Of a stretch of 64,000 nt of DNA, positions 24,619 to 33,556 are shown piece by piece. This DNA is from Acidimangrovimonas pyrenivorans. Its GTDB lineage: Bacteria > Pseudomonadota > Alphaproteobacteria > Rhodobacterales > Rhodobacteraceae. Numbering within the stretch: the stretch's first letter is position 1; each line of letters opens with the position of its first letter. Where the stretch lies: assembly GCF_042643245.1 (NCBI RefSeq), contig NZ_JBHRSK010000004.1:992001-1056000 (forward strand), written 5' to 3'. The translations under genes were made by a program, and so were the position numbers. The notes beneath the pieces were generated by a model that ran no database searches, was not told the origin of the DNA, and saw nothing but the letters and a program-made list of their open reading frames with translations.

Positions 24619-26544
24619 TTACGCCTGTGCCGCCTCGGCGCGCTTGACGTCCTTGGCCGCGACCTCCTCGTAGTGGTCGAATTCGACCTCGAACCAGGCG
24701 GTGCCGCGGGTCGCGCTGCCCAGGCTGCGGAACAGGTTGTCCTGCTCGGCCGCCGGCAGGAGCGCGGTGAACACGTCCCAGCCCGCCGCCGTCGGATGGG
24801 CGTCGAAGCCCAGCACCTGGCCCTTGAGGCCGCTGACCGCCGGCACCAGCGCGCCGGAATAGATCGAGGGCACCTGGATCTCGGCCCGCAGGATCGGCTG
24901 CAGCACGAAGGGCCTGGCCTCGGCCAGCGCCTCGCGCACCGCGTTCTTGCCCGCCGTGCGGAAGGCGAAATCCGAGGAATCGACGGCATGGCTCTTGCCG
25001 TCCTTCAGCACCACGGCGACGTCGACGACCGGAAAGCCGTTCGGCCCGGCGGCGAGCGCCTCGCGCACCCCGGCCTCGACCGCCGGGATGTAGTTGCGCG
25101 GCACCGCGCCGCCCTTGACCTCTTCCGAGAACTCGACCCCGGCACCGCGCGCCAGCGGCCGCAGTTCGATCACCACGTCGGCGAACTGCCCCGCCCCGCC
25201 CGATTGCTTGCGGTGGCGGTGATGCCACTCGACCTTGCGCGCCACCGTCTCGCGGAAGGCGGGCGGCACCGCGCCGGCCTCGGTCTCGAGCCCGAACTGG
25301 CCCTCGAGCCGCTCGACCAGCCGCCGGGCATGGAGCTGGCCCTGGGTGCCCAGCACCACCCGGCCGCTGAGCTCGTCCTGGCCGACCGACAGGCCGGGGT
25401 CGATCTCGGCCAGCCGGGCCAGCGCCGTCGACAGCCTGGCATCGTCGCGCTCATGCGTGGCGGTCAGGATCTCGCGGAACATCGCCGGGCGCGGCCGGGC
25501 CCAGTCGGGCAGCGGCGCGGTGCCGGCGGCGCTGTAGAGCTGCCCCGGCACGAGGTGATCGGACTTCACCGTCAGCGCCACCTGGCCGGGCTCCAGCGCC
25601 GCGACCTGGGTCTTGCCGTCGATTGCGGTCAGGCTGCCCAGCGTCTCGCCCGCCAGCTCGGCCCCGGCGGCCACGCCCGGGCCCAGCGTCCGGACCATGA
25701 CCATCTTGCCGAGGTGCTTCTTGACGTCGCCGAGGCAGCCGATGGCGGCGATCTCGGCATCGGCCCCCAGCCGCTCGCGCGCGACCTCGTGGCCCGGCGC
25801 CTCGTGGCGCAGGGTCTTCATCAGCCGCGTGATGCCGTTGGCGTGGCTGGCGGCGCCGACCAGGGTCTCGACCAGGTCGTGATGCTGCAGCACCTTGGCT
25901 GCGACCTCGTAGATCTCCTCGGTCATCGGCTGCTGATCCTCGATCAGCTCCTCCATCAGCGTGTCGTCGAAATCGGCCAGCGATTCCAGCAGTTCGGTCC
26001 GCGCCTCCCGCTCGCGCCCGGCCATGTCGGCGGGCAGCTCGATCAGCGCCGAGGGCTCGCCCTCGCGGTATTTCCACGCCCGTTCCGAGATCAGGTCGAC
26101 GGCGCCGACCACCGCGCCGCCCTCGCGGATCGGCACCTGGCGCAGCACCAGCTTGTGGGTGCTGTAGGCCTGCAGCGCGGCGACGATGTCGGCCAGCCGC
26201 TCCTCGGTCGCGTCCATCTTGTTGACGAAGACGAGGCAGGGAATCCCCGCCTCCTCGATCAGCCGCAGGTAAGGGGCCGAGAGCACCGCCGCATCGGCCT
26301 CGGGCGGGACGCAGAGCACGGCGGCATCGCTGGCCGCCAGCGCCGGGCCGGTGAAGCAGAGCGCGTCGGGCCCGCCGGCGATGTCGATCGCCGCCCAGTC
26401 GTCGCCGAGATAGCCGAAGCTCTGCAGCGTCACCGCATCCGACAGGGTGAATCTGTCCGGGCTGCCGCCCTCGAGCCGGCCGAGCGCCTCGACCAGCGTC
26501 GACTTGCCCGCGTTGGACGGCCCCAGCACCGTGAATACTCTCAT
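24619..26544 (-). CDS. Elongation factor G-like GTPase
   Basis: A 641-residue protein with the domain order of EF-G (G domain, II, III, IV, V) but divergent. P-loop GPSNAGKST (8-16) and the G4 motif NKMD are intact; the G3 motif reads DIAGG instead of DTPGH, so the catalytic histidine is missing. Domain IV keeps VPRNYIPAVEAGVREAL and domain V LQPILRAEIQVPSIY. EF-G has about 700 residues, so this is one of the EF-G-like paralogues known in alphaproteobacteria, with a ribosome-related role other than normal translocation. Flanked by long gaps, probably monocistronic. Confidence 0.88.
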   Translation of the reverse strand: MRVFTVLGPSNAGKSTLVEALGRLEGGSPDRFTLSDAVTLQSFGYLGDDWAAIDIAGGPDALCFTGPALAASDAAVLCVPPEADAAVLSAPYLRLIEEAGIPCLVFVNKMDATEERLADIVAALQAYSTHKLVLRQVPIREGGAVVGAVDLISERAWKYREGEPSALIELPADMAGREREARTELLESLADFDDTLMEELIEDQQPMTEEIYEVAAKVLQHHDLVETLVGAASHANGITRLMKTLRHEAPGHEVARERLGADAEIAAIGCLGDVKKHLGKMVMVRTLGPGVAAGAELAGETLGSLTAIDGKTQVAALEPGQVALTVKSDHLVPGQLYSAAGTAPLPDWARPRPAMFREILTATHERDDARLSTALARLAEIDPGLSVGQDELSGRVVLGTQGQLHARRLVERLEGQFGLETEAGAVPPAFRETVARKVEWHHRHRKQSGGAGQFADVVIELRPLARGAGVEFSEEVKGGAVPRNYIPAVEAGVREALAAGPNGFPVVDVAVVLKDGKSHAVDSSDFAFRTAGKNAVREALAEARPFVLQPILRAEIQVPSIYSGALVPAVSGLKGQVLGFDAHPTAAGWDVFTALLPAAEQDNLFRSLGSATRGTAWFEVEFDHYEEVAAKDVKRAEAAQA

Positions 26545-26868
26545 GATGAACTCCCCCGATCCTCTGTCGCGCCCGGTTGCTTCTTTGCACGATCTGATCG
26601 CGGAACGAGGATCCCCCGGGGCGCCTGACGTGGCGGCGCCGGCCCATGGCCAGCCTCGGCCCGCAGCGCGCTCGCCCCGCCCGACGGCGGAACCCGCCGC
26701 GCCCTCAGGTCATGTTCCGACTGTCCCCGAAAGCGGGAACCGCCGTCAAGGGGAAGCGGGCGGAACGGCGATCACGGCTGGCAGATCGGCGGCCCTCCCC
26801 AAGCTGGCTCGATGTCCAGGCGAGGCTGGCACGAAGGCACGCCGGGCGAAAGGGTGGAGCTGTTCCCC
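26545..26868. other. Intergenic region between the M20 peptidase and EF-G-like genes
   Basis: A 324-bp gap; both neighbours are on the complement strand. It contains a small perfect hairpin, CGGCGG-AAC-CCGCCG (26685-26699), that could end the peptidase transcript. I see no gene and no clear promoter. Confidence 0.4.
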
Positions 26869-28254
26869 CTACCCCTTCGCCAACCCAGCCGGCTGCCGGC
26901 CGATGGCGTCGAGCAGCGCCGCCCCGCTGCGGATGCCGTTGAGGAAGCACTTCACCTCGAGATTCTCGTTCGGCGCGTGGTTGGCCTCGTCGGCATTGGC
27001 GTAGGGAATGACGAAGGCCGGCAGGCCGAGGATCTTGGTGAAGACGTAATCCGGAAGGCTGCCGCCCATGCAGGGAATGACGATCGGCTCGACGCCATGC
27101 GCCTCTCTCAGCGCCCCCTGCAGCACCGGCGACCAGGGCGAGTCGACCGGGGTTTTCGACGGCAGCATGCCGCCCTGCGCCACGACCTCGACATCCGGCG
27201 CATGGCGGCGGACATGGGCGCGGACGCAGTCCAGCGCCTGATCCGGCGTCATCGCCTCGACCAGCCTTATGTCGCATTTCGCCACCGCCTCGCAGGGCAG
27301 CACCGATTTCGAGCCCGGCCCGCCATAGCCGCCATGCAGCCCGTTGATCGTCAGCGTCGGCCGGAACATCAGCCGCTCGTAGAACGGCCGCCCGGCGGGA
27401 GCGTCGAGCTCCGCCATCCCCATCTCGGCTTTCAGCCCCTCGACATCGAGCGGCAGCGCCGCCATCGCCGCCAGGTCGGCCTCGGTCGGCGGCACGATCG
27501 GATCGGCCAGCCCGTCGATGGTGATGGTGCCGTCGGGCGCCTTCATCGTCGCCAAGAGCTGGACCAGCTTCCACACCGCGTTCGGCATCACGCCGCCGAA
27601 ATTGCCCGAATGGGCGTCGCGCTTCGCCGTCCGCGCCCGCAGCTCGAACCCCATCATGCCGCGCACGCCATAGGTGATCGTCGGCAGGCCGGTCGGGTGC
27701 ATCGGCCCGTCGGCGGTGATGACGAGATCGGCGCGCAGCTTGTCGCCGTGATCGCGGATGATCCGGGCGATGTGCGGGCTACCGACCTCTTCCTCTCCTT
27801 CCAGCAGGAACAACACGTTGCAGGGCAGAGTTCCCGTGACCTTGAGGTGGGATTCGATCGCCAGCAGCTGGGCGAAATGCTGGCCCTTGTTGTCGCCGAC
27901 GCCGCGGCCGTAGATGCGGCCGTCGCGGATTTCCGGCTCGAAGGGCGGGCTGTCCCACAGCTCCAGCGGCTCGGGCGGCTGGACGTCGTAATGGCCGTAG
28001 AACAGCACCGTCGGCTTGGCCGGATCGACCGTGTAGCGGCCGAGCAGCACCGGATGGCCCGGCGCCGCCAGCCGCTCGACCTCCATCCCCAGCCCCTCCA
28101 GCATCCCGGTCACCAGGTCGGCGACCTCGGCGATGCCGATGTTCTGGGCGCTGATGCTGGGATGGCGGACATAGTCGATCAGCCGGGCAAGCGCCGCCTC
28201 GCGCCCGGCATCGATGTGGTCGAAAATCGCGTTCAGGCCGCTGTCCGTCGTCAT
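26869..28254 (-). CDS. M20-family metallopeptidase (dipeptidase-like)
   Basis: A 461-residue cytoplasmic zinc peptidase. The first metal motif is FYGHYDVQPPEPLELW, the second GRGVGDNKGQ, and the catalytic glutamate lies in LLEGEEEVGS; a dimerisation domain occupies about residues 200-360. Family members cleave dipeptides or acylated amino acids. The start at 28254 follows CCAGGAGGG. It is divergent from the kinase operon and probably unrelated to it. Confidence 0.92.
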   Translation of the reverse strand: MTTDSGLNAIFDHIDAGREAALARLIDYVRHPSISAQNIGIAEVADLVTGMLEGLGMEVERLAAPGHPVLLGRYTVDPAKPTVLFYGHYDVQPPEPLELWDSPPFEPEIRDGRIYGRGVGDNKGQHFAQLLAIESHLKVTGTLPCNVLFLLEGEEEVGSPHIARIIRDHGDKLRADLVITADGPMHPTGLPTITYGVRGMMGFELRARTAKRDAHSGNFGGVMPNAVWKLVQLLATMKAPDGTITIDGLADPIVPPTEADLAAMAALPLDVEGLKAEMGMAELDAPAGRPFYERLMFRPTLTINGLHGGYGGPGSKSVLPCEAVAKCDIRLVEAMTPDQALDCVRAHVRRHAPDVEVVAQGGMLPSKTPVDSPWSPVLQGALREAHGVEPIVIPCMGGSLPDYVFTKILGLPAFVIPYANADEANHAPNENLEVKCFLNGIRSGAALLDAIGRQPAGLAKG

Positions 28255-28463
28255 GCCCCGTCCCTCCTGGCTGTCGGGCGCAGAGTAGCCGCTGGCACCG
28301 CGAGGTCCAGCCTCGAGACCGCCGGCGCCCGCCCTTCCGGCGCGGGAACGCATTCTGCCCCAATGGCTCCATGATTTGGTCAAATTCAACCGCAACGATC
28401 CGTGCAGGTACGGCTGTCGCGAACCGCACGGGATTCGGCGGGCACGGAGGCACACGGGAATAG
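28255..28463. promoter_or_regulatory. Divergent promoter region of the kinase-GTPase operon
   Basis: A 209-bp gap between the M20 peptidase and the kinase gene. A short AT-richer patch at about 28370-28390 could hold the operon promoter, but no clear -35/-10 pair is seen. The kinase start at 28464 follows GGAGG with a rather long spacing of about 14 bases. Confidence 0.4.
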
Positions 28464-29750
28464 ATGAAAGCGGCATTGGACATGGACGGCGTTTCGAGCG
28501 CGGAGGAGTTCACCGACGAACTCAAGCCCGGCACCCGCCTGCTGCATGGCCAGTACACGATCGAGAGGTTCCTCAAGGTCGGCGGCTTCGGCCTGACCTA
28601 TCTCGCCCGCGACAGCCTCGACCGCACCGTGGTGATCAAGGAATGCTTTCCCGGCACGATGTGCAGCCGCAGCGACCGCGAGGTCCGCGCCCGCTCGCGC
28701 GTGCACCAGGACGAGTTCAACTCGGTCGTGCGGCTGTTCGTGCAGGAGGCGCGGCGGCTGGCCAAGGTGCGCCACCCCAATATCGTCGGCGTCCACCAGG
28801 TGTTCGAGGATAACGGCACCGCCTACATGGCGCTCGACTATGTCGAGGGCGACGACCTGCTCGACATCGTCGAGGAGGCGCCGCAATTGCTGGGCCCCGC
28901 CGAGATCAGCGAGATGCTGCAGAAGCTGCTGCGCGCCATCGGCTTCGTCCACGACCACGGCCTGCTGCACCGCGACATCGCGCCCGACAACATCCTGCTG
29001 GGGCCGACCGACGAGCCGGTGCTGATCGATTTCGGCGCCGCGCGCGAGCAGGCGACCAAGGCCAGCCGGGTGCTGTCGGCGCTGCAGGTGGTCAAGGACG
29101 GCTATTCGCCCCAGGAATTCTACATCTCCAACGGTCCGCAGGCGCCGGCCAGCGATCTCTATTCCCTGGCCGCCACCTTCTACCACCTGATCGCGGGCCA
29201 TGCCCCGGTGAACAGCCAGATGCGGCTCGCCGTCGTCGCCGCGCAGGAGCCCGATCCCTACCAGCCGCTGGCCGGCCGGTTCCCGGATTACGACAAGGAC
29301 CTGCTGGCCTCGATCGACAGGGCGATGGCGCTGTTTCCCAAGCAGCGGCCGCAGACCGCGCAGGAATGGCTGGCGCTGATCGACGCCCGGCAGCGGCGCG
29401 AGGCGGCGCAGGCCCGCGTGCGCAACGACGCGCGCATCGACGAGTCGATCTCGCAGCTGGTGCAGGAGGTCAACCGCGCGGTGGAGGATGCCACCGAGGC
29501 GGACAAGCGCAAGAAGCGCGACATGGCACGGGTGCCGGCCAAGCCCGAGAAGAAGGTCTATTTCGCGTGGCAGCTCGAGGGCGACGGCAGTCTTTACAAC
29601 TTCGAGGAAGGGGCGGAGGCGCCGGCCTCCGGCAAAGGCCAGTGGCGACAGGTGCCCGGCGCGGCATCCCAGCCCGTGCAGCGTCCCCGTCGCCTGGGGC
29701 TGCTGGGGTTTTTCTTCGGCCGCGGCCTGAAGCCCCGCCTGCGGGACTGA
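28464..29750 (+). CDS. Hanks-type serine/threonine protein kinase
   Basis: A 428-residue soluble kinase with all catalytic elements: Gly-rich loop VGGFGLTY (39-46), K59 in VIKE, E95 in the C helix, catalytic loop HRDIAPDN (169-176), DFG (189-191) and substrate loop KDGYSPQEFY. After the kinase domain (about 30-305) comes a charged helical segment (310-360) and a basic C-terminus (RRLGLLGFFFGRGLKPRLRD) that could touch membrane. No extracellular sensor domain is present. First gene of the kinase, FHA, PP2C, GTPase operon; the FHA protein is its likely target. The GGFGLTYLA subtype is shared with PpkA-like kinases. Confidence 0.95.
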   Translation: MKAALDMDGVSSAEEFTDELKPGTRLLHGQYTIERFLKVGGFGLTYLARDSLDRTVVIKECFPGTMCSRSDREVRARSRVHQDEFNSVVRLFVQEARRLAKVRHPNIVGVHQVFEDNGTAYMALDYVEGDDLLDIVEEAPQLLGPAEISEMLQKLLRAIGFVHDHGLLHRDIAPDNILLGPTDEPVLIDFGAAREQATKASRVLSALQVVKDGYSPQEFYISNGPQAPASDLYSLAATFYHLIAGHAPVNSQMRLAVVAAQEPDPYQPLAGRFPDYDKDLLASIDRAMALFPKQRPQTAQEWLALIDARQRREAAQARVRNDARIDESISQLVQEVNRAVEDATEADKRKKRDMARVPAKPEKKVYFAWQLEGDGSLYNFEEGAEAPASGKGQWRQVPGAASQPVQRPRRLGLLGFFFGRGLKPRLRD

Positions 29751-29797
29751 AGCGGCACTGAGATGGCACTGAGACGGCACTGAGGCGGGACTGAGGC
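29743..29797 (+). repeat. Five 11-bp tandem repeats between kinase and FHA genes
   Basis: Five imperfect copies of GGCACTGAGAT (variants GGGACTGAAGC, GGCACTGAGAC, GGCACTGAGGC, GGGACTGAGGC) begin at 29743 in the last kinase codons. Each unit contains TGA and the 11-base period shifts frame, so stops appear in all three frames. The period equals one helical turn, so a protein-binding or slipped-repeat role is possible. Confidence 0.8.
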
Positions 29798-29827
29798 GAT
29801 ACGGGGCAGAACAGGAAAGGCAGAGAC

Positions 29828-31078
29828 ATGAAGCTGTTCAGACGCAAGAGCGCAGGCACCTCCTCGGCCCAGGCCCCGGACGGCGCGGCGCAGGCCAAGC
29901 GCGGCGACGCCCCGGTCGGCCTGCAGCTCACGCCCGAGGCCAGTGCCGCCGAGATGCTGTCGTTCCGGCGCACGCTCGCCGGGGGCGACTGGGCCCCGTC
30001 GGTTCCCGTCATGCCCTCCGACTCCGCGCCTGCCGCCGCCGCGACGGAACCTGCCGCCGCCCCGGCTCCCGCACCGGACATCGCGGCCGCGGAGGATGAC
30101 GCGGGGCTCGCGCCCCCGGCCGACAATGTCGCGCCCCTGTCTCTTGAGCGACCGGCGGTCGCGCCGGAGCCGGCGGCGGCGGTGGTCGACAAATACGTCA
30201 CCTCGCGCCCGCGTGGCGCGCGGGCACCGTCGCAGCCGCCGCAGAGCCCGTTCTCGAACAGCTCGCGCCGCCAGCCGCCGCGCTCCTCGCGCACGGCGGA
30301 TGCCGCGGAGGCGGAGGCCGGGGCCACGACCGCGCGCGCGCCGACCTCGCGGCCCCGGCCCTCCCAGCCCCGGTCGTACCAGAGCCGGGGCTCCCAGCCG
30401 CTTCCCCCTCAGGGCGCCGCCGCGCCATCGCCGGCGCCCGAGCCCGCCTCCCCACCGCCGTCAGCGCCGCCCTCACAGGCGTCGTCACAGGCGTCGTCAC
30501 CGGCGCCGGCGGCCGCGCCGGCGGAACCGCTGCCCGATCTGTCGCTGGTCGAGATGCCCGGCGCCACCGCCGGCCGCACCGCGCGCCGCGCCGGCCGGGT
30601 CAAGACCCGGCTGATGGGCTTCGAGCACAGCGGCGAGGCCAGCGACCCGTTCGCCGCGGCGGGCGCGGAGGCCGGCAGCACGGCGGCGCCGGACGGGCGG
30701 CGCTGCCCGGTGGGCTGGATCGTGGTCGTCGCCGGCCCCGGCCGCGGCGCCTGCTTCACCCTGTTCAACGGCGTCTCGCCGATCGGCCGCGGCAGCGACC
30801 AGGCCGTCCGGCTCGACTTCGGCGACACCGCCATCTCGCGCAACAGCCACGCGGTCGTGGCCTATGACCCGGAGCAGCGGAAATACTTCCTCGGCCATGG
30901 CGGCAAGGCCAATATCGTCCGGCTCAACGACATGCCGGTGCTGAGCACCGAGGAAATCAGCGACGGCGACGAGATCCGGATCGGCGAAACCACCCTGCGC
31001 TTCGTCGCCTTCTGCAAGGACGGCTTCGACTGGCGTGACGGCGAAGAAGAGGAGGTCGACGATGTCGACGGTCTCTGA
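29828..31078 (+). CDS. FHA-domain protein with a long disordered linker
   Basis: A 416-residue protein. Residues 1-50 are basic, 55-250 are a Pro/Ala/Ser-rich, probably disordered linker (including tandem QASS repeats), and 258-275 form a conserved-looking motif RVKTRLMGFEHSGEASDPF. The FHA domain (about 297-395) has the phosphothreonine-binding residues: R321 in PIGRGSD, S337-R338-N339-S340-H341, and N367. It should bind phosphorylated Thr made by the adjacent kinase and bring partners together, as Fha1 does in type VI secretion control. It ends in an acidic tail. The next gene overlaps its end by 17 bases. Confidence 0.92.
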   Translation: MKLFRRKSAGTSSAQAPDGAAQAKRGDAPVGLQLTPEASAAEMLSFRRTLAGGDWAPSVPVMPSDSAPAAAATEPAAAPAPAPDIAAAEDDAGLAPPADNVAPLSLERPAVAPEPAAAVVDKYVTSRPRGARAPSQPPQSPFSNSSRRQPPRSSRTADAAEAEAGATTARAPTSRPRPSQPRSYQSRGSQPLPPQGAAAPSPAPEPASPPPSAPPSQASSQASSPAPAAAPAEPLPDLSLVEMPGATAGRTARRAGRVKTRLMGFEHSGEASDPFAAAGAEAGSTAAPDGRRCPVGWIVVVAGPGRGACFTLFNGVSPIGRGSDQAVRLDFGDTAISRNSHAVVAYDPEQRKYFLGHGGKANIVRLNDMPVLSTEEISDGDEIRIGETTLRFVAFCKDGFDWRDGEEEEVDDVDGL

Positions 31079-32021
31079 GATCGGCTTCGACACGGCCACG
31101 GCGACCAGCCGCGGCAGCCGCCCGCACCAGGAGGATGCGATCGTCACCGATTTCCCGATCGGCGGCGAGCTGGCGCTGGCGGTTCTGGCCGACGGCATGG
31201 GCGGCCACGCCGCCGGCGACGTCGCCAGCAAGATCGCGGTCACCGAGGTGTTCAGCGAGCTCAAGCTGCAGAGCGGCGATCCGACGCGGCTCGAGACCGA
31301 ACTGCCGGGGCTGCTGCGCGAGGCCGCCTTGTCGGCGAACGACTGCATCAAGAGCCATGCCGACAACCACGAGGGCACCCGTGGCATGGGCACGACGCTG
31401 GTTGCGCTGGCGCTGCTCGACACGCGGCTCTACTGGCTCTCGGTCGGGGATTCGCCGCTGCTCTTGCATCGCGACGGCGCGCTGCGGCAGCTCAACGAGG
31501 ATCACTCGATGGCGCCGCAGATCGACATGCTGGTCCAGGCCGGCCAGATGTCGCAGGCCGAGGCGAGCGGCCATCCCGACCGCAATTGCCTGACTTCGGC
31601 GCTGTGCGGCATCCACGTGCCGCGGATCGACTGCCCCGACACGCCCTTCGCGCTGCGCGAGGGCGATACCGTGATCCTGGCCAGCGACGGTCTGCAATTC
31701 CTGCCCGAGGCCCAGATCTCGGCGATCCTCGCCCGCCATGCCGCCGAGGGCAGCGCCCGCGTCGCCCAGGCGCTGCTGGCGGCGCTGGACGCCCAGGCCC
31801 ATCCCGACCAGGACAACGCCACCTTCGCCGTGATCCGCGCCATTCCCGCCGCCCGGACCGGACGGGTGATGCCGCTGCGCGTCGAACCCACCCGCGCCGA
31901 GACCGTCGCCAGCAATTCCGAGCGCCCGCCGCGCGGCGCCACCGGCACCGGCCGGCCGGCCCGCTGGCGCACCGGCTTCCTGTTCGGCCGCACCGCCTTG
32001 CCGCGGAGCGGTTCGCAATGA
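31062..32021 (+). CDS. PP2C-family serine/threonine phosphatase
   Basis: A 319-residue phosphatase with the metal-coordinating residues of the PPM family: E24-D25 (HQEDAIV), DGMGGH (44-49), SVGDSP, ASDGLQF and DQDNAT. It would reverse phosphorylation by the kinase two genes upstream. A basic, disordered tail of about 70 residues follows the catalytic domain. The start at 31062 lies inside the end of the FHA gene; an earlier in-frame ATG would lengthen the overlap. The stop overlaps the next GTPase start (ATGA). Confidence 0.94.
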   Translation: MSTVSEIGFDTATATSRGSRPHQEDAIVTDFPIGGELALAVLADGMGGHAAGDVASKIAVTEVFSELKLQSGDPTRLETELPGLLREAALSANDCIKSHADNHEGTRGMGTTLVALALLDTRLYWLSVGDSPLLLHRDGALRQLNEDHSMAPQIDMLVQAGQMSQAEASGHPDRNCLTSALCGIHVPRIDCPDTPFALREGDTVILASDGLQFLPEAQISAILARHAAEGSARVAQALLAALDAQAHPDQDNATFAVIRAIPAARTGRVMPLRVEPTRAETVASNSERPPRGATGTGRPARWRTGFLFGRTALPRSGSQ

Positions 32022-33430
32022 AGCGGGAAGGCACGGTCGAAACGGTTCTCGCCAGTCTCGAGGCGATGCTGGCCGCGCCCGATCTGGCGCCGGCGCTGCG
32101 CGACCAGGGGGCGCGGCTGCGCGCCCGGCTGACCGCGCCGGTGCGGATCGCCGTCACCGGGCCGGCGGCCAGCGGCAAGAGCCGGCTGTTCAACCTGCTG
32201 GCCGGGCGGGAAATCCTGCCCGAGCGGCCGCCGCGCGCCGACCTGGCGCTGGTCCACGGCGCCGCCGCCGAGACGGTGCTGACCCTGGCCGACGGCGGCG
32301 AAGAGCGCCTGCCCGGCCACCAGTTCCCCGCCGACCGGCTCGCGGCGGCCGGGACGATCACCCTGACCGACCCGGCGCCGATCCTGAAGCGGATCAGCCT
32401 GTTCGAGCCGGCCACCGCGCCCTCGGTCGAAAGCCTGCGCGCCGCGCTCGAGCGGGCGGTGGCGCGGGCCGATATCCTGGTCTGGTGCAGCCAGGACTTC
32501 GGCCCCGAGGAACGGCTGCTGTGGCAGCACGTGCCCGACGCGCTCAAGGATCACGGCTTCCTGGCGCTGACCAAGGCCGACGCCCTGCACCGCGCCGGTG
32601 CGTTGCAGGATCGCCTCTCGAACCTGGCCGAGATCGTCGCCGAGGAGTTCCACAGCCTGCACCCGGTGGCGACGCTGCAGGCGCTCGCCGCGCTCGGCCG
32701 AAGCGCCGGGCCCGACGCCGCGGCGCTGGCGGCCAGCGGCGGCAAGGGGTTGATCGGGGCGCTGTTGCGCGATGCCGACCAGGGCCGGCGCGCCGATCTC
32801 GACAACGCGCTGCTGTTCCTGCGCCGCCACGGCGCGCTGCGGCCCGCGCCGCCGCGGCCCGGCCCGGAGACGAGCGGCCCCGACACTGGTGGCCCCGACA
32901 CTGGCGCCCCGAAGGCGGCCCTTCCCGACGGGATAAGCGCCGTCGCGGCGCCCGCGCCGGCCAATCCCGACCCGGCGCCGGCAGCCGCGCCGGAGCCGCC
33001 CGGGGCCCCGCTCGCGGCGCTTCAAGACGAGATGGGGCCGCCGGAACTGCGGGCCGAGGCGGTGCGGATGCTGCGCGACAGGGCCGAGGCGCTCGATGCC
33101 CTGCGCGACGCCGCCGACTCGGACGACCACGGCCCGCTGCTCGAACACTGTGCCGAAAGCGTCGAGGCGCTCGACGCGCTGTTCGGCGCCGACGCGGAGG
33201 CCGCTTGCGGCGCCTATTGCGACGAGATCATGGACGCCTCGGAAATGCTGCTTCTGCTGCGGCTCGAGAACTCCGCCGCCGCGGCCGAGGACGCGGTGAC
33301 GCTGCTGCTGCAACTGCGGCGCGAGATCGGCCAGGGCCTGTCCGCCGAGCGCGCCGCCTGCCCCGGCCCGCACCGCGCCGGGGCAGCTGTCGAATTGCGC
33401 CGGGAAACCGCCTTAGAATCGCCACGTTAA
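32018..33430 (+). CDS. P-loop GTPase-like protein (GTPase 1 of the kinase operon)
   Basis: A 470-residue protein with Walker A GPAASGKS (48-55) and a G4-like LTKAD, enough to place it among P-loop GTPases of the dynamin/Era-like group. The G3 motif (DxxG) is not visible: the expected strand reads ISLFEPAT, so hydrolysis may be weak or the protein may be a nucleotide-binding partner. A Pro/Gly-rich linker (about 285-335, with repeated GPDTG) leads to a helical C-terminal domain (340-450). The start is fixed by the ATGA overlap with the phosphatase. The substrate or partner is unknown; it may pair with the dynamin-like protein downstream. Confidence 0.82.
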   Translation: MKREGTVETVLASLEAMLAAPDLAPALRDQGARLRARLTAPVRIAVTGPAASGKSRLFNLLAGREILPERPPRADLALVHGAAAETVLTLADGGEERLPGHQFPADRLAAAGTITLTDPAPILKRISLFEPATAPSVESLRAALERAVARADILVWCSQDFGPEERLLWQHVPDALKDHGFLALTKADALHRAGALQDRLSNLAEIVAEEFHSLHPVATLQALAALGRSAGPDAAALAASGGKGLIGALLRDADQGRRADLDNALLFLRRHGALRPAPPRPGPETSGPDTGGPDTGAPKAALPDGISAVAAPAPANPDPAPAAAPEPPGAPLAALQDEMGPPELRAEAVRMLRDRAEALDALRDAADSDDHGPLLEHCAESVEALDALFGADAEAACGAYCDEIMDASEMLLLLRLENSAAAAEDAVTLLLQLRREIGQGLSAERAACPGPHRAGAAVELRRETALESPR

Positions 33431-33447
33431 CCCGCGTTAATGATTAA
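33431..33447 (+). promoter_or_regulatory. AT-rich palindromic patch inside the operon
   Basis: The only AT-rich patch in this otherwise very GC-rich operon. It contains the palindrome TTAAT-G-ATTAA (33437-33447) just after the GTPase 1 stop and 110 bp before the dynamin-like gene. A GTTAA element repeats 10 bases upstream. It may be an internal promoter or a binding site that uncouples the second half of the operon. Confidence 0.4.
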
Positions 33448-33556
33448 AATTGCGCCCGCTCGGCGAGTCCACGGTGAGTCTGCTTGCGACGATGGGGCCC
33501 GCAGCCCCCAAGGTTCCCGATACCGGTGCGCGCGACCTGGAACTGGGACATGCGAC

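Noticed and set aside
24361..26628. A 755-codon plus-strand frame opposite the EF-G-like gene
   Set aside because: Arg/Gly/His-rich shadow with no domain; the complement has intact GTPase motifs.
28464..32021. Calling the kinase, FHA and PP2C genes a type VI secretion cluster
   Set aside because: No TssB, TssC, Hcp, VgrG, ClpV or TssM-like gene is present in 64 kb; the trio is next to GTPases instead.
31502..33373. A 623-codon open frame on the complement of the PP2C and GTPase 1 genes
   Set aside because: It spans two real genes, has low-complexity composition and no recognisable domain.
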